A DNA stretch of 22,102 nt. It comes from DATLMR01 sp035537555. GTDB taxonomy: Bacteria > Acidobacteriota > Blastocatellia > UBA7656. The DNA is taken from assembly GCA_035537555.1 (NCBI GenBank), contig DATLMR010000183.1, positions 1 to 22,102 of the forward strand. The letters run 5' to 3'. The position numbers and the translations under genes were made by a program. A model generated the notes under the pieces. That model worked only from the letters and a program-made list of their open reading frames with translations. It was not told the DNA's origin and searched no databases. This document shows, in pieces, positions 15,517-22,081 of the stretch (position 1 is its first letter; each line of letters opens with the position of its first letter).

Positions 15517-16233
15517 ATGAATGAACTCTTGAGAGCCATATACTCAACAGGCCGCGTCGAGGATAAAGACGGTAACGCGGTCGAATGCTTCCCGACCTCC
15601 GTCCCGTTTGAAACCGGCGCCCTCCTCTATGACCTCGTCCGCCGCCACAACTTGAGCCGGACCATAGAGATCGGCATGGCCTACGGCATGTCGGCGCTGT
15701 TCATATGCCAGGCCCTGAAAGACAACGACACGGGCCGCCACACCGCGATCGACCCGGCCCAGGAGACGAGCTGGGGGTCGATAGGCCGGTTGAATATCGA
15801 AAGGGCGGGGCTCGGAGACCGGCTCCGCTTCTTCCCCGGCTCCTCGCACGATGTCTTGCCCCGGCTGCTGATGGAGAAGGAGTCCTTCGATTTCGCTTTC
15901 GTCGATGGAATGCACCTGTTCGACTACACGCTCGTCGAGTTCTTTTACCTGGATAAGATGCTTGAGGCCGGGGGGTACGTCGCGTTCGATGATATAGGCC
16001 TGCCGTCGGTCAGAAAGGCCGTGTCGTTCATACTGAGAAACAGAGCCTATGAGATAGAAAGGCCGAAACGCGCGGGGCGGGGGCTCGTCAGGTCCGCGAT
16101 GAGCACGGCGCGAAGAGTCGGACAGGAGCCTCTGGGAAGAGATTGGGCCTTGAAGCTGATGCCCGGCAACGTCTGCGTGTTGAGGAAGACCGCCGACGAT
16201 GACCGGCACTGGAAGCATTACAATACCTTTTGA
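15517..16233 (+). CDS. Class I SAM-dependent methyltransferase (Methyltransf_24 type)
   Basis: This 238-residue protein contains the SAM-binding motif I TIEIGMAYGMSALF (49-62), an acidic end of strand two in HTAIDPAQ (D79), and FAFVDGMHLFDYTLVEF (about 121-137), the motif typical of class I O-methyltransferases of the Methyltransf_24 group. These are often found in glycosylation, natural-product or unknown clusters. The C-terminal 60 residues are basic (RPKRAGRGLVR) and end with a short KHYNTF tail. No Shine-Dalgarno sequence is visible before the ATG, so translation may be leaderless or weak, and a downstream start is not excluded. It stands alone between the propeller operon and the hemoglobin. 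The acceptor substrate is unknown. Confidence 0.85.
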   Translation: MNELLRAIYSTGRVEDKDGNAVECFPTSVPFETGALLYDLVRRHNLSRTIEIGMAYGMSALFICQALKDNDTGRHTAIDPAQETSWGSIGRLNIERAGLGDRLRFFPGSSHDVLPRLLMEKESFDFAFVDGMHLFDYTLVEFFYLDKMLEAGGYVAFDDIGLPSVRKAVSFILRNRAYEIERPKRAGRGLVRSAMSTARRVGQEPLGRDWALKLMPGNVCVLRKTADDDRHWKHYNTF

Positions 16234-16236
16234 GAG

Positions 16237-16318
16237 AAAGCCTGCCGCCTGATTGATGCTCAATAAATCGAGCCTGAATAAATCGAGCGCGAATAAATCC
16301 AGTCTGAAAAGCCTGCCG
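16237..16318. repeat. Three 15-bp tandem repeats flanked by an 11-bp direct repeat
   Basis: AATAAATCGAGCCTG (16262-16276), AATAAATCGAGCGCG (16277-16291) and AATAAATCCAGTCTG (16292-16306) are adjacent copies. The array is bracketed by AAAGCCTGCCG at 16237-16247 and 16308-16318. It lies in the 147-bp gap between the methyltransferase and the hemoglobin. The AT-rich repeats stand out from the GC-rich surroundings; function unknown. Confidence 0.8.
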
Positions 16319-16380
16319 TAATATCGAGTGGCACCCGGTCGGGTCGCTCAATCAAATCAGGAAAGGAATGAGCTTCACTC

Positions 16381-16857
16381 ATGCAAAAGATACGGATCAA
16401 CTTAATCGCGTTGTTCATTGTGGGCTGCGTCGGCCTGGCCAGCGCCTCCGCTTCAGCGCCGGGCTACCACGCAAGAGCGGGCCGGCAGAAATCGTTATAT
16501 GACAGGCTTGGCGGAAAGAAGGCCATAACGGCGGTCGTCGATCAATTCGTCGCCAACGTCGCCAACGATAATCGCATCAACAAGTTCTTCGCCAAGACCG
16601 CATCCGACCCCAAGCGCCTCGCGGCTTTCAAGATGAAGCTGGTCGATCAGATATGCGAGGCCGGCGGCGGCCCCTGCAAGTACAAGGGTAAAGACATGAA
16701 GACGGCGCACGCCGGAATGGGCATAGCCGAAGCCGATTTCAACGCTCTGGTCGAAGACCTCGTGGCCGCGCTCGACAAGTTCAACGTGCCGGCGACGGAG
16801 AAGAACGAGCTGCTCGGCGCGCTCGGCCCGATGAAGGGCGACATCGTGGAGCGGTAA
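16381..16857 (+). CDS. Exported group 1 truncated hemoglobin
   Basis: This 158-residue protein has an N-terminal export signal and a two-over-two globin domain from about residue 38. LYDRLGG (39-45) is the family opening and KTAHAGMGI (107-115) contains the proximal heme ligand H110. The B10 position, usually tyrosine in the FY motif of group 1, is valine here (FVANV, V57), so ligand stabilisation on the distal side should differ. C92 and C99 sit in an insertion ICEAGGGPCKYKGKD common in exported members and could form a disulfide. The signal contains IVGC (13-16), a good lipobox match, so it may be a lipoprotein. Otherwise signal peptidase I could cut after ASASA. Roles for such globins are oxygen or NO handling. 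AGGAAAGGA is about 13 bases before the ATG, longer than usual. A different-frame ATG at 16368 sits between them. Confidence 0.9.
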   Translation: MQKIRINLIALFIVGCVGLASASASAPGYHARAGRQKSLYDRLGGKKAITAVVDQFVANVANDNRINKFFAKTASDPKRLAAFKMKLVDQICEAGGGPCKYKGKDMKTAHAGMGIAEADFNALVEDLVAALDKFNVPATEKNELLGALGPMKGDIVER

Positions 16858-17117
16858 CGGCAGGCCTCCGACTTCGCATGCAATTCTTCACGCGAAGCGC
16901 CCGCCTGACAGGGTAGAGCATTCTACCTCCCTGTCGAACGACTAATCATCAAAGCACAAGCCGGGTAGATCATGGCGGGAGGGGGCGCCTGCGTCTCTCC
17001 CGCTCGCTTTGTACTCATCCGGACTGAAACGCCGGCCCGCCCGGCAATCCACTCGCGCGGCTTCCGCGTAGAGACGCTGTGGCATGCATTTCAACGCATG
17101 CTCCGGGAGACAGACTC
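16858..17117. other. Intergenic region with two hairpins, no gene
   Basis: ACAGGGTAGA (16908-16917) pairs with TCTA and CCCTGT (16922-16934), with a 3-base bulge and a 4-base loop. GCGGGAG (16975-16981) pairs with CTCCCGC (16997-17003) around 15 bases. Either could end the hemoglobin transcript; neither has a strong T-run. No coding frame with a recognisable product was seen. Confidence 0.4.
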
Positions 17118-17327
17118 ATGAACGGATTCCTCGGCACGGGAGCGACCCTCAGCGCCGACATCAATCTCGTAGCTCAGCTGGCGATGGGGCTTATGCTGCT
17201 GGCCGGTATGATGCTCGCCCGCCGGAAACGATTTCACGCGCACAAGCTCTGCCAGTCTTCCGTGATGCTTCTGAACCTAACGATCGGCCTCGGTCTCTAT
17301 CTGTGCAAGAAGCGGGAAGTGGTCTGA
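17118..17327 (+). CDS. Small two-helix membrane protein, likely truncated DUF420-like protein
   Basis: From the ATG at 17118, which has GGGAGAC 5 bases upstream, the frame encodes 69 residues. It opens MNGFLGTGATLSADINLVAQ, continues with a hydrophobic helix (LAMGLMLLAGMMLA), a basic loop with RRKRFHAHKLCQ, and a second helix (SSVMLLNLTIGLGLYL), then stops after CKKREVV. This resembles the first two helices of longer multi-helix membrane proteins of the DUF420-like type, which normally continue well beyond this point. The last 51 bases overlap the end of the convergent endonuclease-like gene, so the C-terminus looks truncated by a deletion or fusion. A longer frame from an upstream ATG (17079) adds 13 unlikely residues. 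It may be a decayed gene or a genuine mini-protein; family assignment is from memory and moderate. Confidence 0.6.
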   Translation: MNGFLGTGATLSADINLVAQLAMGLMLLAGMMLARRKRFHAHKLCQSSVMLLNLTIGLGLYLCKKREVV

Positions 17328-18035
17328 AGCCTGGGCGAAGGCGTAGCTTCCGTTGACCACCCGGCAATCTTTCAGGCGCTCGGCGAAGGGCGCGGGCAGG
17401 AATACGTAGTCGAGCCGCACGTGTGGGTCCCAGGTGGGGAAGGTGAACCCCTTATCGAGAGGGTGATGAATGCGGTAGCCGTCCACGTAGCTCGCTTCGA
17501 GCATGATGCGGATCGTCTCCCAGCGAATCTTGCCGCCGCTCAGCCACACGAGCGCCCTCAGGCGGGGCGGCAATCTCCTCGTGTCGAGAGGCTCGCCCGG
17601 GGCCAGGGTGTTGAAGTCGCCCATAAGCACGTGAAAGCCTTGCTGGTGCTGCTCGATGCCCTTGAGCATGGCGCGCAACTCGCGGACCCGTCGCCTCTCG
17701 GTCAGGTTGGAGTGGATGGCGCTCAGGTGCAGGCCGAATATCCTGACGTCGATACCCTCCGGGACAATCTCGAGGAAAGGGTGCCTCGATCCCGGAGGCC
17801 TGTGCCATTCATAGTGCGCGATCTTCAGACTGCTCATGAAGCCGAGAGAATGGCCTTGTCGCGCCGCCCACGTGCTCATTCCCGTCTTCTCGGCAACGCG
17901 CTCGATGACTCCCGGCCGGCTCGCCTCCTGAAAGACGACCACGTCCGGCGCAATATCTCGGATCACGGAGGCCAGGTGGTCTTCCCGCCCGGCCCCCCCG
18001 AATCTAATGTTGTAGCTGAGCAGTCTCAGGGTCAC
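17277..18035 (-). CDS. Endonuclease/exonuclease/phosphatase (EEP) family protein
   Basis: This 252-residue protein has the complete EEP metal-dependent phosphodiesterase site: N9 in LLSYNIR, E37 in VFQEAS, H103 in FGLHLSAIHSN, D140 and N142 in MGDFNT, D209 in RLDYVF, and SDHFP with D238 and H239 at the end. Members cleave phosphodiester bonds in DNA, RNA, nucleotides or lipids, and motifs alone do not tell which. There is no signal peptide, so it acts in the cytoplasm. It starts with GTG at 18035 and overlaps the stop of the upstream nucleotidyltransferase-like gene by 4 bases (GTGA), a strong sign of translational coupling and joint function. Its 3' end overlaps the convergent small membrane gene by 51 bases; the final ETEADR extends just past the usual fold end. 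Confidence 0.92.
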   Translation of the reverse strand: MTLRLLSYNIRFGGAGREDHLASVIRDIAPDVVVFQEASRPGVIERVAEKTGMSTWAARQGHSLGFMSSLKIAHYEWHRPPGSRHPFLEIVPEGIDVRIFGLHLSAIHSNLTERRRVRELRAMLKGIEQHQQGFHVLMGDFNTLAPGEPLDTRRLPPRLRALVWLSGGKIRWETIRIMLEASYVDGYRIHHPLDKGFTFPTWDPHVRLDYVFLPAPFAERLKDCRVVNGSYAFAQASDHFPLLAQIETEADR

Positions 18036-18541
18036 GGCTCTTCGACTTTCTCGATAAGCGTGAGATAAGGCTGGCCCATCAGATCTCCCCTCAAAAACAT
18101 CACGAAGTCTCTGGAGGCCTGGATGTTGACCGGCCGCCTTACCATCTGCTGTAGCTTCTGGCGAAGCGGCACCAGGTCCGGCGCGATGTCGGGATCTTTA
18201 TCGCTCAACGGCTTCGTATGGACCAGCGGTATATAAAAACCGTCCAGTATATAAAGGCCGATAACTTTGTCTCCGATGAGCGTGAGGTCGAGATCGCTCG
18301 TGCCGGGTCCGTCGGCGTCGAAGGGTGAGCCGTCTTCCCACCGCACGCCCGTGATGGAGCTGCCGCGAAGGACCGCGCCCGTCCCCTCCGGCAGGCCCGC
18401 GCGCACGGCGTCGCAAAACTCCTGGAAGGCCCGCGGGTCCCCTCCGAAAGCGAGCTCGATAACCCGCTCCCGCATCTCCTCGTCGGTCAGCTTCTCATCC
18501 TTCTTCTCTTCTTCTTTAACTTCTTTAACGTTTTCAGTCAT
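18032..18541 (-). CDS. Putative nucleotidyltransferase-like protein coupled to the EEP gene
   Basis: This 169-residue protein starts with a highly charged segment (residues 1-28, rich in E and K) and then a compact domain. RGSSITG (59-65) followed by GPGTSDLDLTLIGD (78-91) resembles the G-S ... D-x-D signature of the polymerase-beta nucleotidyltransferase fold, with D83 and D85 as candidate metal ligands. The insert between the two parts (WEDGSPFDADGPG) is longer than in minimal MNT proteins. A third catalytic carboxylate is not obvious, and the C-terminal part (RPVNIQASRDFVMFLRGD) is unrecognised. I chose the ATG at 18541 with GGAG 9 bases upstream; the longer frame starts at TTG. Its stop overlaps the EEP start by 4 bases. 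The fold assignment is my inference from the motif. Confidence 0.65.
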   Translation of the reverse strand: MTENVKEVKEEEKKDEKLTDEEMRERVIELAFGGDPRAFQEFCDAVRAGLPEGTGAVLRGSSITGVRWEDGSPFDADGPGTSDLDLTLIGDKVIGLYILDGFYIPLVHTKPLSDKDPDIAPDLVPLRQKLQQMVRRPVNIQASRDFVMFLRGDLMGQPYLTLIEKVEEP

Positions 18542-18713
18542 ACAAAGATGCTCCAAGATCGAACAGTTTTGGCCCAGCCGCGCCCGAATACCCGCTTGCG
18601 CGAGGCCGCAAGTGATGTGAAAGCAATCACCGTACCTTCACGGGGAGACGGGAATTATTTCGGAGCGAATTCAAAAAAGCATCGGGGAAGCCGCGGATTC
18701 AGGCGACAGGTCT

Positions 18714-19283
18714 TCACGCCGTCAGGGTTTTGAGCAACGCCTCATGGCCGTAAGGAATGACGACCTGGGCGATGAGCAGGTCCGGCTTCCGTATGGAAGC
18801 CACGCCCGCGGCGACGGCCGTTCGTACGGCGCCCACCTCGCCGGTCAGCACGACCAGGCCTTTGCCTCCGGGCTGATTCCGCGCCTCGATGAGCGTAATG
18901 GCGGCGGACTTGACCGCGGCATCGCCCGCATAGATGGCGGGAGCGACTTCTTTCGTCTCGATTATGCCTACGGCTTCGACGCGGTCCACCTTCACCCGGC
19001 CCCTGATCGCGGGCGGAAGCTCCGGGTGGACGTTCTGAATGATGAAATGATCGAGCGCGAGGCTGCCCGCCGTGTCGAGGCCGGCCCTTAGAGAAGCCTC
19101 GACATCGGCCACTCTGCCTCCGATCATGATCAGGTATTTCCCGCGCGGGATGATGGCCGTCATGAGAAGCTCGACCTCGGCCATCTTCATCATGATGTCT
19201 ACGGCTTCGATGCCTTTGGCAATCGAGGCGGTCTCTATGAACCCGATGCACGGGCCAATCTTCGACAAGTCATTTGCGCTCAT
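18714..19283 (-). CDS. Tandem-domain bacterial microcompartment shell protein (BMC-T, PduT-like)
   Basis: This 189-residue protein contains two BMC domains in tandem, about residues 10-95 (IGFIETASIAKGIEAVD ... IMIGGRVADVEASLRAG) and 102-185 (AVGIIETKEVAPAIYAGD ... VVLTGEVGAVRTAVAAG). Such proteins form pseudohexameric trimers in the facets of protein-shelled microcompartments. Length and domain order match PduT-type trimers. PduT has a cysteine in the first pore loop that binds a 4Fe-4S cluster; here that loop reads IIPRGK (44-49) with no cysteine, so an iron-sulfur pore is unlikely. The second pore loop is RNQPGGKG (135-142). The ATG is preceded by AAAGGCG. No BMC-H hexamer, BMC-P pentamer or signature enzyme is in the window, so it is an orphan or satellite shell gene. 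It lies 81 bp downstream of the FAD monooxygenase on the same strand. Confidence 0.93.
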   Translation of the reverse strand: MSANDLSKIGPCIGFIETASIAKGIEAVDIMMKMAEVELLMTAIIPRGKYLIMIGGRVADVEASLRAGLDTAGSLALDHFIIQNVHPELPPAIRGRVKVDRVEAVGIIETKEVAPAIYAGDAAVKSAAITLIEARNQPGGKGLVVLTGEVGAVRTAVAAGVASIRKPDLLIAQVVIPYGHEALLKTLTA

Positions 19284-19364
19284 ATTCGCCTTTTATATCT
19301 CGCTCGTTTTCGCCCGAATTTCGAGCCGCAACGCCGATGTTAGCAATCGTTTCCCGGTTTGTCA

Positions 19365-20930
19365 TCACCTGCCTCTTATGAAGTCGCTCAGGTAAGCCTG
19401 TAATCTGCCCGGCGAAGTATCCGAAGAGATGAATCCGATATAGTTGTCCGGCCTCAACAGCAGATTAAAAGGCTTCTCGGTGCCGAAGATTTCTGCCGCT
19501 TGCTCGTCGAGCGGGATGGCGTAGGAATCGACCGATTCGGCGAAGCGGCTTTCGACTTCCGGTTGCAGGGCTTGAATTTCGCTCGGCGAGTCGGAGAATG
19601 CGAGCAGATGGAACCTCGGTTCATGCAGTCTGTCATAGATGCTCTCGCCGCCGACTTGAAGATAGGGCATTCGATCTCCGGCTTTGACTTTGAAGTCTTC
19701 GTCGCCCGCGTGTTGGCTGAGCGAGCCGTGCCGGTAATTGATGCCGATTTGCGAGATCCTGTGAAAGATGAAATTCCTGATCGTATCGAAGCCGAGGACG
19801 TATCTTGCGACGGACGGCAGAACATTCGTGCGAAGAAATGCGAGTATCCACTCCGAGCCCGCGCCGAGCTGAAAAAGCCTGTCGGTCGTTTGCAAAAGGT
19901 CCTTGGCGTTTTCGAGCCGTTCTTCGTTGTAAGTGTCCAGGAGTTTTTCTCCGGCGCCGTCTCTCAAGACCATGGCCATTTTCCAGGCTAGATTGTATGC
20001 GTCCTGAATTCCCGTGTTCATTCCCTGCGCGCCGGCTGGCGAGTGAATGTGCGCGGAATCGCCGGCCAGGAAGCATCTTCCGGCAGAGAACCTATCCACG
20101 TGGCGCGTATGAACCTTGTAGGTTGAAAACCATTCGACGTCGTGAATATCGAGCTCGAGTTTCGCTTCTGCCTTGATTCGGCCCTCGATCTCCTCATACA
20201 GAATGTCGCCTTCGTCCTTCTTGAATTCTTCCGGAAAAGTGCCGACGATCCGGTAACGCTTTTCTCCTTTGAGCGGGAAGAAAAGAAGGAGCGAATCCTT
20301 CGACAGGCAGATGTGCAGGGCGTCGTGGCTGAATTTCCATTCGACATGCGCGTCGGCTACATAAAACAGGCGCTCGAACGTGCTACCTTGAAACCCGAGC
20401 CCGATCGCGCGCCTGACCATGCTTTTCGCGCCGTCGCAGCCGGCCAGATATTTAGCCTCGATGATCCTTGACGAGCCGTCGGCGGTCTTCACGCGCGCTG
20501 TCGTTCCCGCCTCCGTTTGCGAAATGCTTTCGAGCTCGGTCTTCCAGAGAACTTCCCTTTCGCGACTCCGCAGGTATTCGTAAAGAAGCTGCTCGTTCTT
20601 GCTTTGCTCGAGCAGGAGCATGTACGGGTAAGGGCTCAGACCCTGCCCGATATTGGACAGGTCGAGCTCGGCGCGCAATTCGCCGCCTTCGAGCATGCGC
20701 GCTTTCCCGGCGATTGCGCCCCGCTCGATTGCTTTTTGCGACAGGCCGATCTGCTCGTAAATCTCCAGTGTTCGCGCATGAACGCCGATGGCTTTCGAGT
20801 AGGGCGTAACGCCTTCGTTCTTCTCGATGATGACAAAATCGATGCCGTATCTTGCGAGCTGACACGCCAGCGAAAGACCCGTCGGGCCTGCCCCGACGAT
20901 GATTACATCCGTTCTGCTTGCCGTCTCCAT
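19365..20930 (-). CDS. FAD-dependent aromatic monooxygenase (PHBH/TfdB-type)
   Basis: This 521-residue flavoprotein belongs to the single-component class A hydroxylases. It has the dinucleotide motif VGAGPTG (12-18) with E36 in VIIEK closing the ADP-ribose site, the DG motif in YLAGCDGAKS (D166-G167), and the GD motif in CFLAGDSAHIHSPAGAQGMNTGIQDA (G290-D291). The middle beta-sheet domain is the substrate-binding part. The last 100 residues resemble the thioredoxin-like C-terminal domain of phenol-hydroxylase-type enzymes (NLLLRPDNYIGFISS). Such enzymes hydroxylate phenols, polyketides or antibiotics with NAD(P)H and oxygen. The ATG at 20930 has a weak AGGATTGA site. It is followed by the BMC-T gene after 81 bp and preceded, 46 bp away, by the methyltransferase on the same strand, so a three-gene leftward unit is possible. 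Confidence 0.94.
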   Translation of the reverse strand: METASRTDVIIVGAGPTGLSLACQLARYGIDFVIIEKNEGVTPYSKAIGVHARTLEIYEQIGLSQKAIERGAIAGKARMLEGGELRAELDLSNIGQGLSPYPYMLLLEQSKNEQLLYEYLRSREREVLWKTELESISQTEAGTTARVKTADGSSRIIEAKYLAGCDGAKSMVRRAIGLGFQGSTFERLFYVADAHVEWKFSHDALHICLSKDSLLLFFPLKGEKRYRIVGTFPEEFKKDEGDILYEEIEGRIKAEAKLELDIHDVEWFSTYKVHTRHVDRFSAGRCFLAGDSAHIHSPAGAQGMNTGIQDAYNLAWKMAMVLRDGAGEKLLDTYNEERLENAKDLLQTTDRLFQLGAGSEWILAFLRTNVLPSVARYVLGFDTIRNFIFHRISQIGINYRHGSLSQHAGDEDFKVKAGDRMPYLQVGGESIYDRLHEPRFHLLAFSDSPSEIQALQPEVESRFAESVDSYAIPLDEQAAEIFGTEKPFNLLLRPDNYIGFISSDTSPGRLQAYLSDFIRGR

Positions 20931-20976
20931 GTCTTCAATCCTAACCCGTCATCGCCGCTGATGTTATCCGGGCAAA

Positions 20977-21987
20977 TCAGGACTTGCGCCGAACCCTCAG
21001 CACGGCGATCTTTGTTGAATGGTTAAATGGCGCGGGGTCGATTATAGGCCCCGCGACGAGCGTTTGCGGATAGCCCGTGAAGTCGGGCGGCACCGCGACC
21101 AGCTCTTCGATACTCAGGTATCCGTCCGCGCACAACGAATCGAGCTCTTTCAGGTAATCGGAGCCGCTCAGAAACAGGGCGTTATTGATCGCTACCAGAT
21201 GGCCCCCGTCATTGATCAGCGGGCGGACCTTATTGATCAGACGGGTGTGATTCTTCTCCAGGTCGATGACGCCCTTTTGAGTCGCCGCGAAGAAAGGGGG
21301 GTCGAGAAATACGCAGTCGAATCGCTCGCCGGCCCGCTTCAATCGATTCATATGCGGCCAGAAGTCTCCGGTCTGAAAGTCCTTCCTGTCAATCGGGAAC
21401 CCGTTCAGCGTGTAAGAGGTCTTCGCGACGTTCAGGAAGAGGCGGCTCCGGTCGAACTGGAGAACGCGCGCCGCGCCCGAGGCCCGCGCGGCGACGCCCA
21501 GGCTTCCCGTGTAGGCAAACGCGTTCAACACGGTCTTGCCCGCGAGGTTGCGCAACGCCCACGCGCGCAGGTTGCGCGTGTCGAGATAGAGGCTCGCGTC
21601 TCTATTCATAAACAGGTCGATGGCATACCAGACTCCGTGCTCGCGCACGCGGTTAGCGGCCGAGGCCCCGTAGACGAGCGACCCCTGCCTGTCCTGCGCG
21701 TTAGAGCCGCTGCGAGTTTTTAGAACCATCGCCCGGACCCAGGGCAACCGGCTCTGAAAAAACTCGCGGGCCGCATCGACTATCGAGGCTCCCTCTTCCG
21801 GAGGGTCGGAATAGTTATGGAGCACTACCGTCGCCGCGTACAGATCGACCGCGAGGCCCGGCCATCCTTCCGTGAATCCGTTGAACAGACGGAAGGCCGC
21901 CTCATGCCGCGCGTCGAACAACTCTTCCCGAGCGGCAAGGGCGCGGTCGAGCAGGGCAGGTATTTCTTCGTTATCGGATAAGATCAC
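20977..21987 (-). CDS. RlmI/RlmK-like class I SAM-dependent methyltransferase
   Basis: This 336-residue protein opens with an RlmI/K-like domain (FRLFNGFTEGWPGLAVDLY, 32-50). A Rossmann methyltransferase follows with motif I TVLNAFAYTGSLGVAA (152-167), FDRS at 178-181, and the catalytic-loop motif FLDPPFF (227-233). The PUA domain of about 70 residues that opens RlmI is missing. The cysteine motif used by m5C methyltransferases is replaced by AINNALFLSG, so it resembles the RlmK half of RlmL (23S rRNA m7G) more than RlmI; rRNA is the likely but unproven target. The start is GTG at 21987. An in-frame TAA just upstream blocks any longer version, and no clear ribosome site is seen. It may be the first gene of the leftward unit with the monooxygenase and BMC-T. 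Confidence 0.88.
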   Translation of the reverse strand: MILSDNEEIPALLDRALAAREELFDARHEAAFRLFNGFTEGWPGLAVDLYAATVVLHNYSDPPEEGASIVDAAREFFQSRLPWVRAMVLKTRSGSNAQDRQGSLVYGASAANRVREHGVWYAIDLFMNRDASLYLDTRNLRAWALRNLAGKTVLNAFAYTGSLGVAARASGAARVLQFDRSRLFLNVAKTSYTLNGFPIDRKDFQTGDFWPHMNRLKRAGERFDCVFLDPPFFAATQKGVIDLEKNHTRLINKVRPLINDGGHLVAINNALFLSGSDYLKELDSLCADGYLSIEELVAVPPDFTGYPQTLVAGPIIDPAPFNHSTKIAVLRVRRKS

Positions 21988-22046
21988 GCGTGATGGTTAT
22001 ACCACGTGCGAAGGCAGGATTCACGGCGGCTCTACTGAAGATAAGA

Positions 22047-22081
22047 GTGGAAGAGGCAATACGTATGCCTGCCTCTTCCAC
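22047..22081 (-). terminator. Perfect 12-bp hairpin near the right edge
   Basis: GTGGAAGAGGCA (22047-22058) and TGCCTCTTCCAC (22070-22081) form a perfect stem around 11 bases; GGCA...TGCC inside the loop allows an alternative fold. Read leftward, the stem is followed by TCTTATCTTC, moderately T-rich, so it could terminate a minus-strand gene entering from the right and insulate the methyltransferase gene. Confidence 0.55.

Noticed and set aside
16262..16306. Possible CRISPR array
   Set aside because: The units are 15 bp, adjacent with no spacers, and no cas gene is present.
16368..16381. Frameshift or alternative start in the hemoglobin gene (ATG at 16368 closer to the ribosome site)
   Set aside because: That ATG is in a different frame and its product lacks globin features. 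The frame from 16381 gives an export signal joined directly to the globin domain, so no sequence error needs to be assumed.
16901..16940. tRNA-like D-arm (GGGTAGAGCA) after the hemoglobin gene
   Set aside because: No T-arm consensus (GGTTCGA-type), no matching acceptor stem and no plausible anticodon arm follow. It is better explained as a simple hairpin.
12076..19283. Class II aldolase plus BMC-T as a fuculose/rhamnose (PVM/GRM5-type) microcompartment locus
   Set aside because: The two genes are about 6 kb apart with unrelated genes between, the aldolase-fold protein lacks the catalytic glutamate, and no aldehyde dehydrogenase, BMC-H or BMC-P gene is present.
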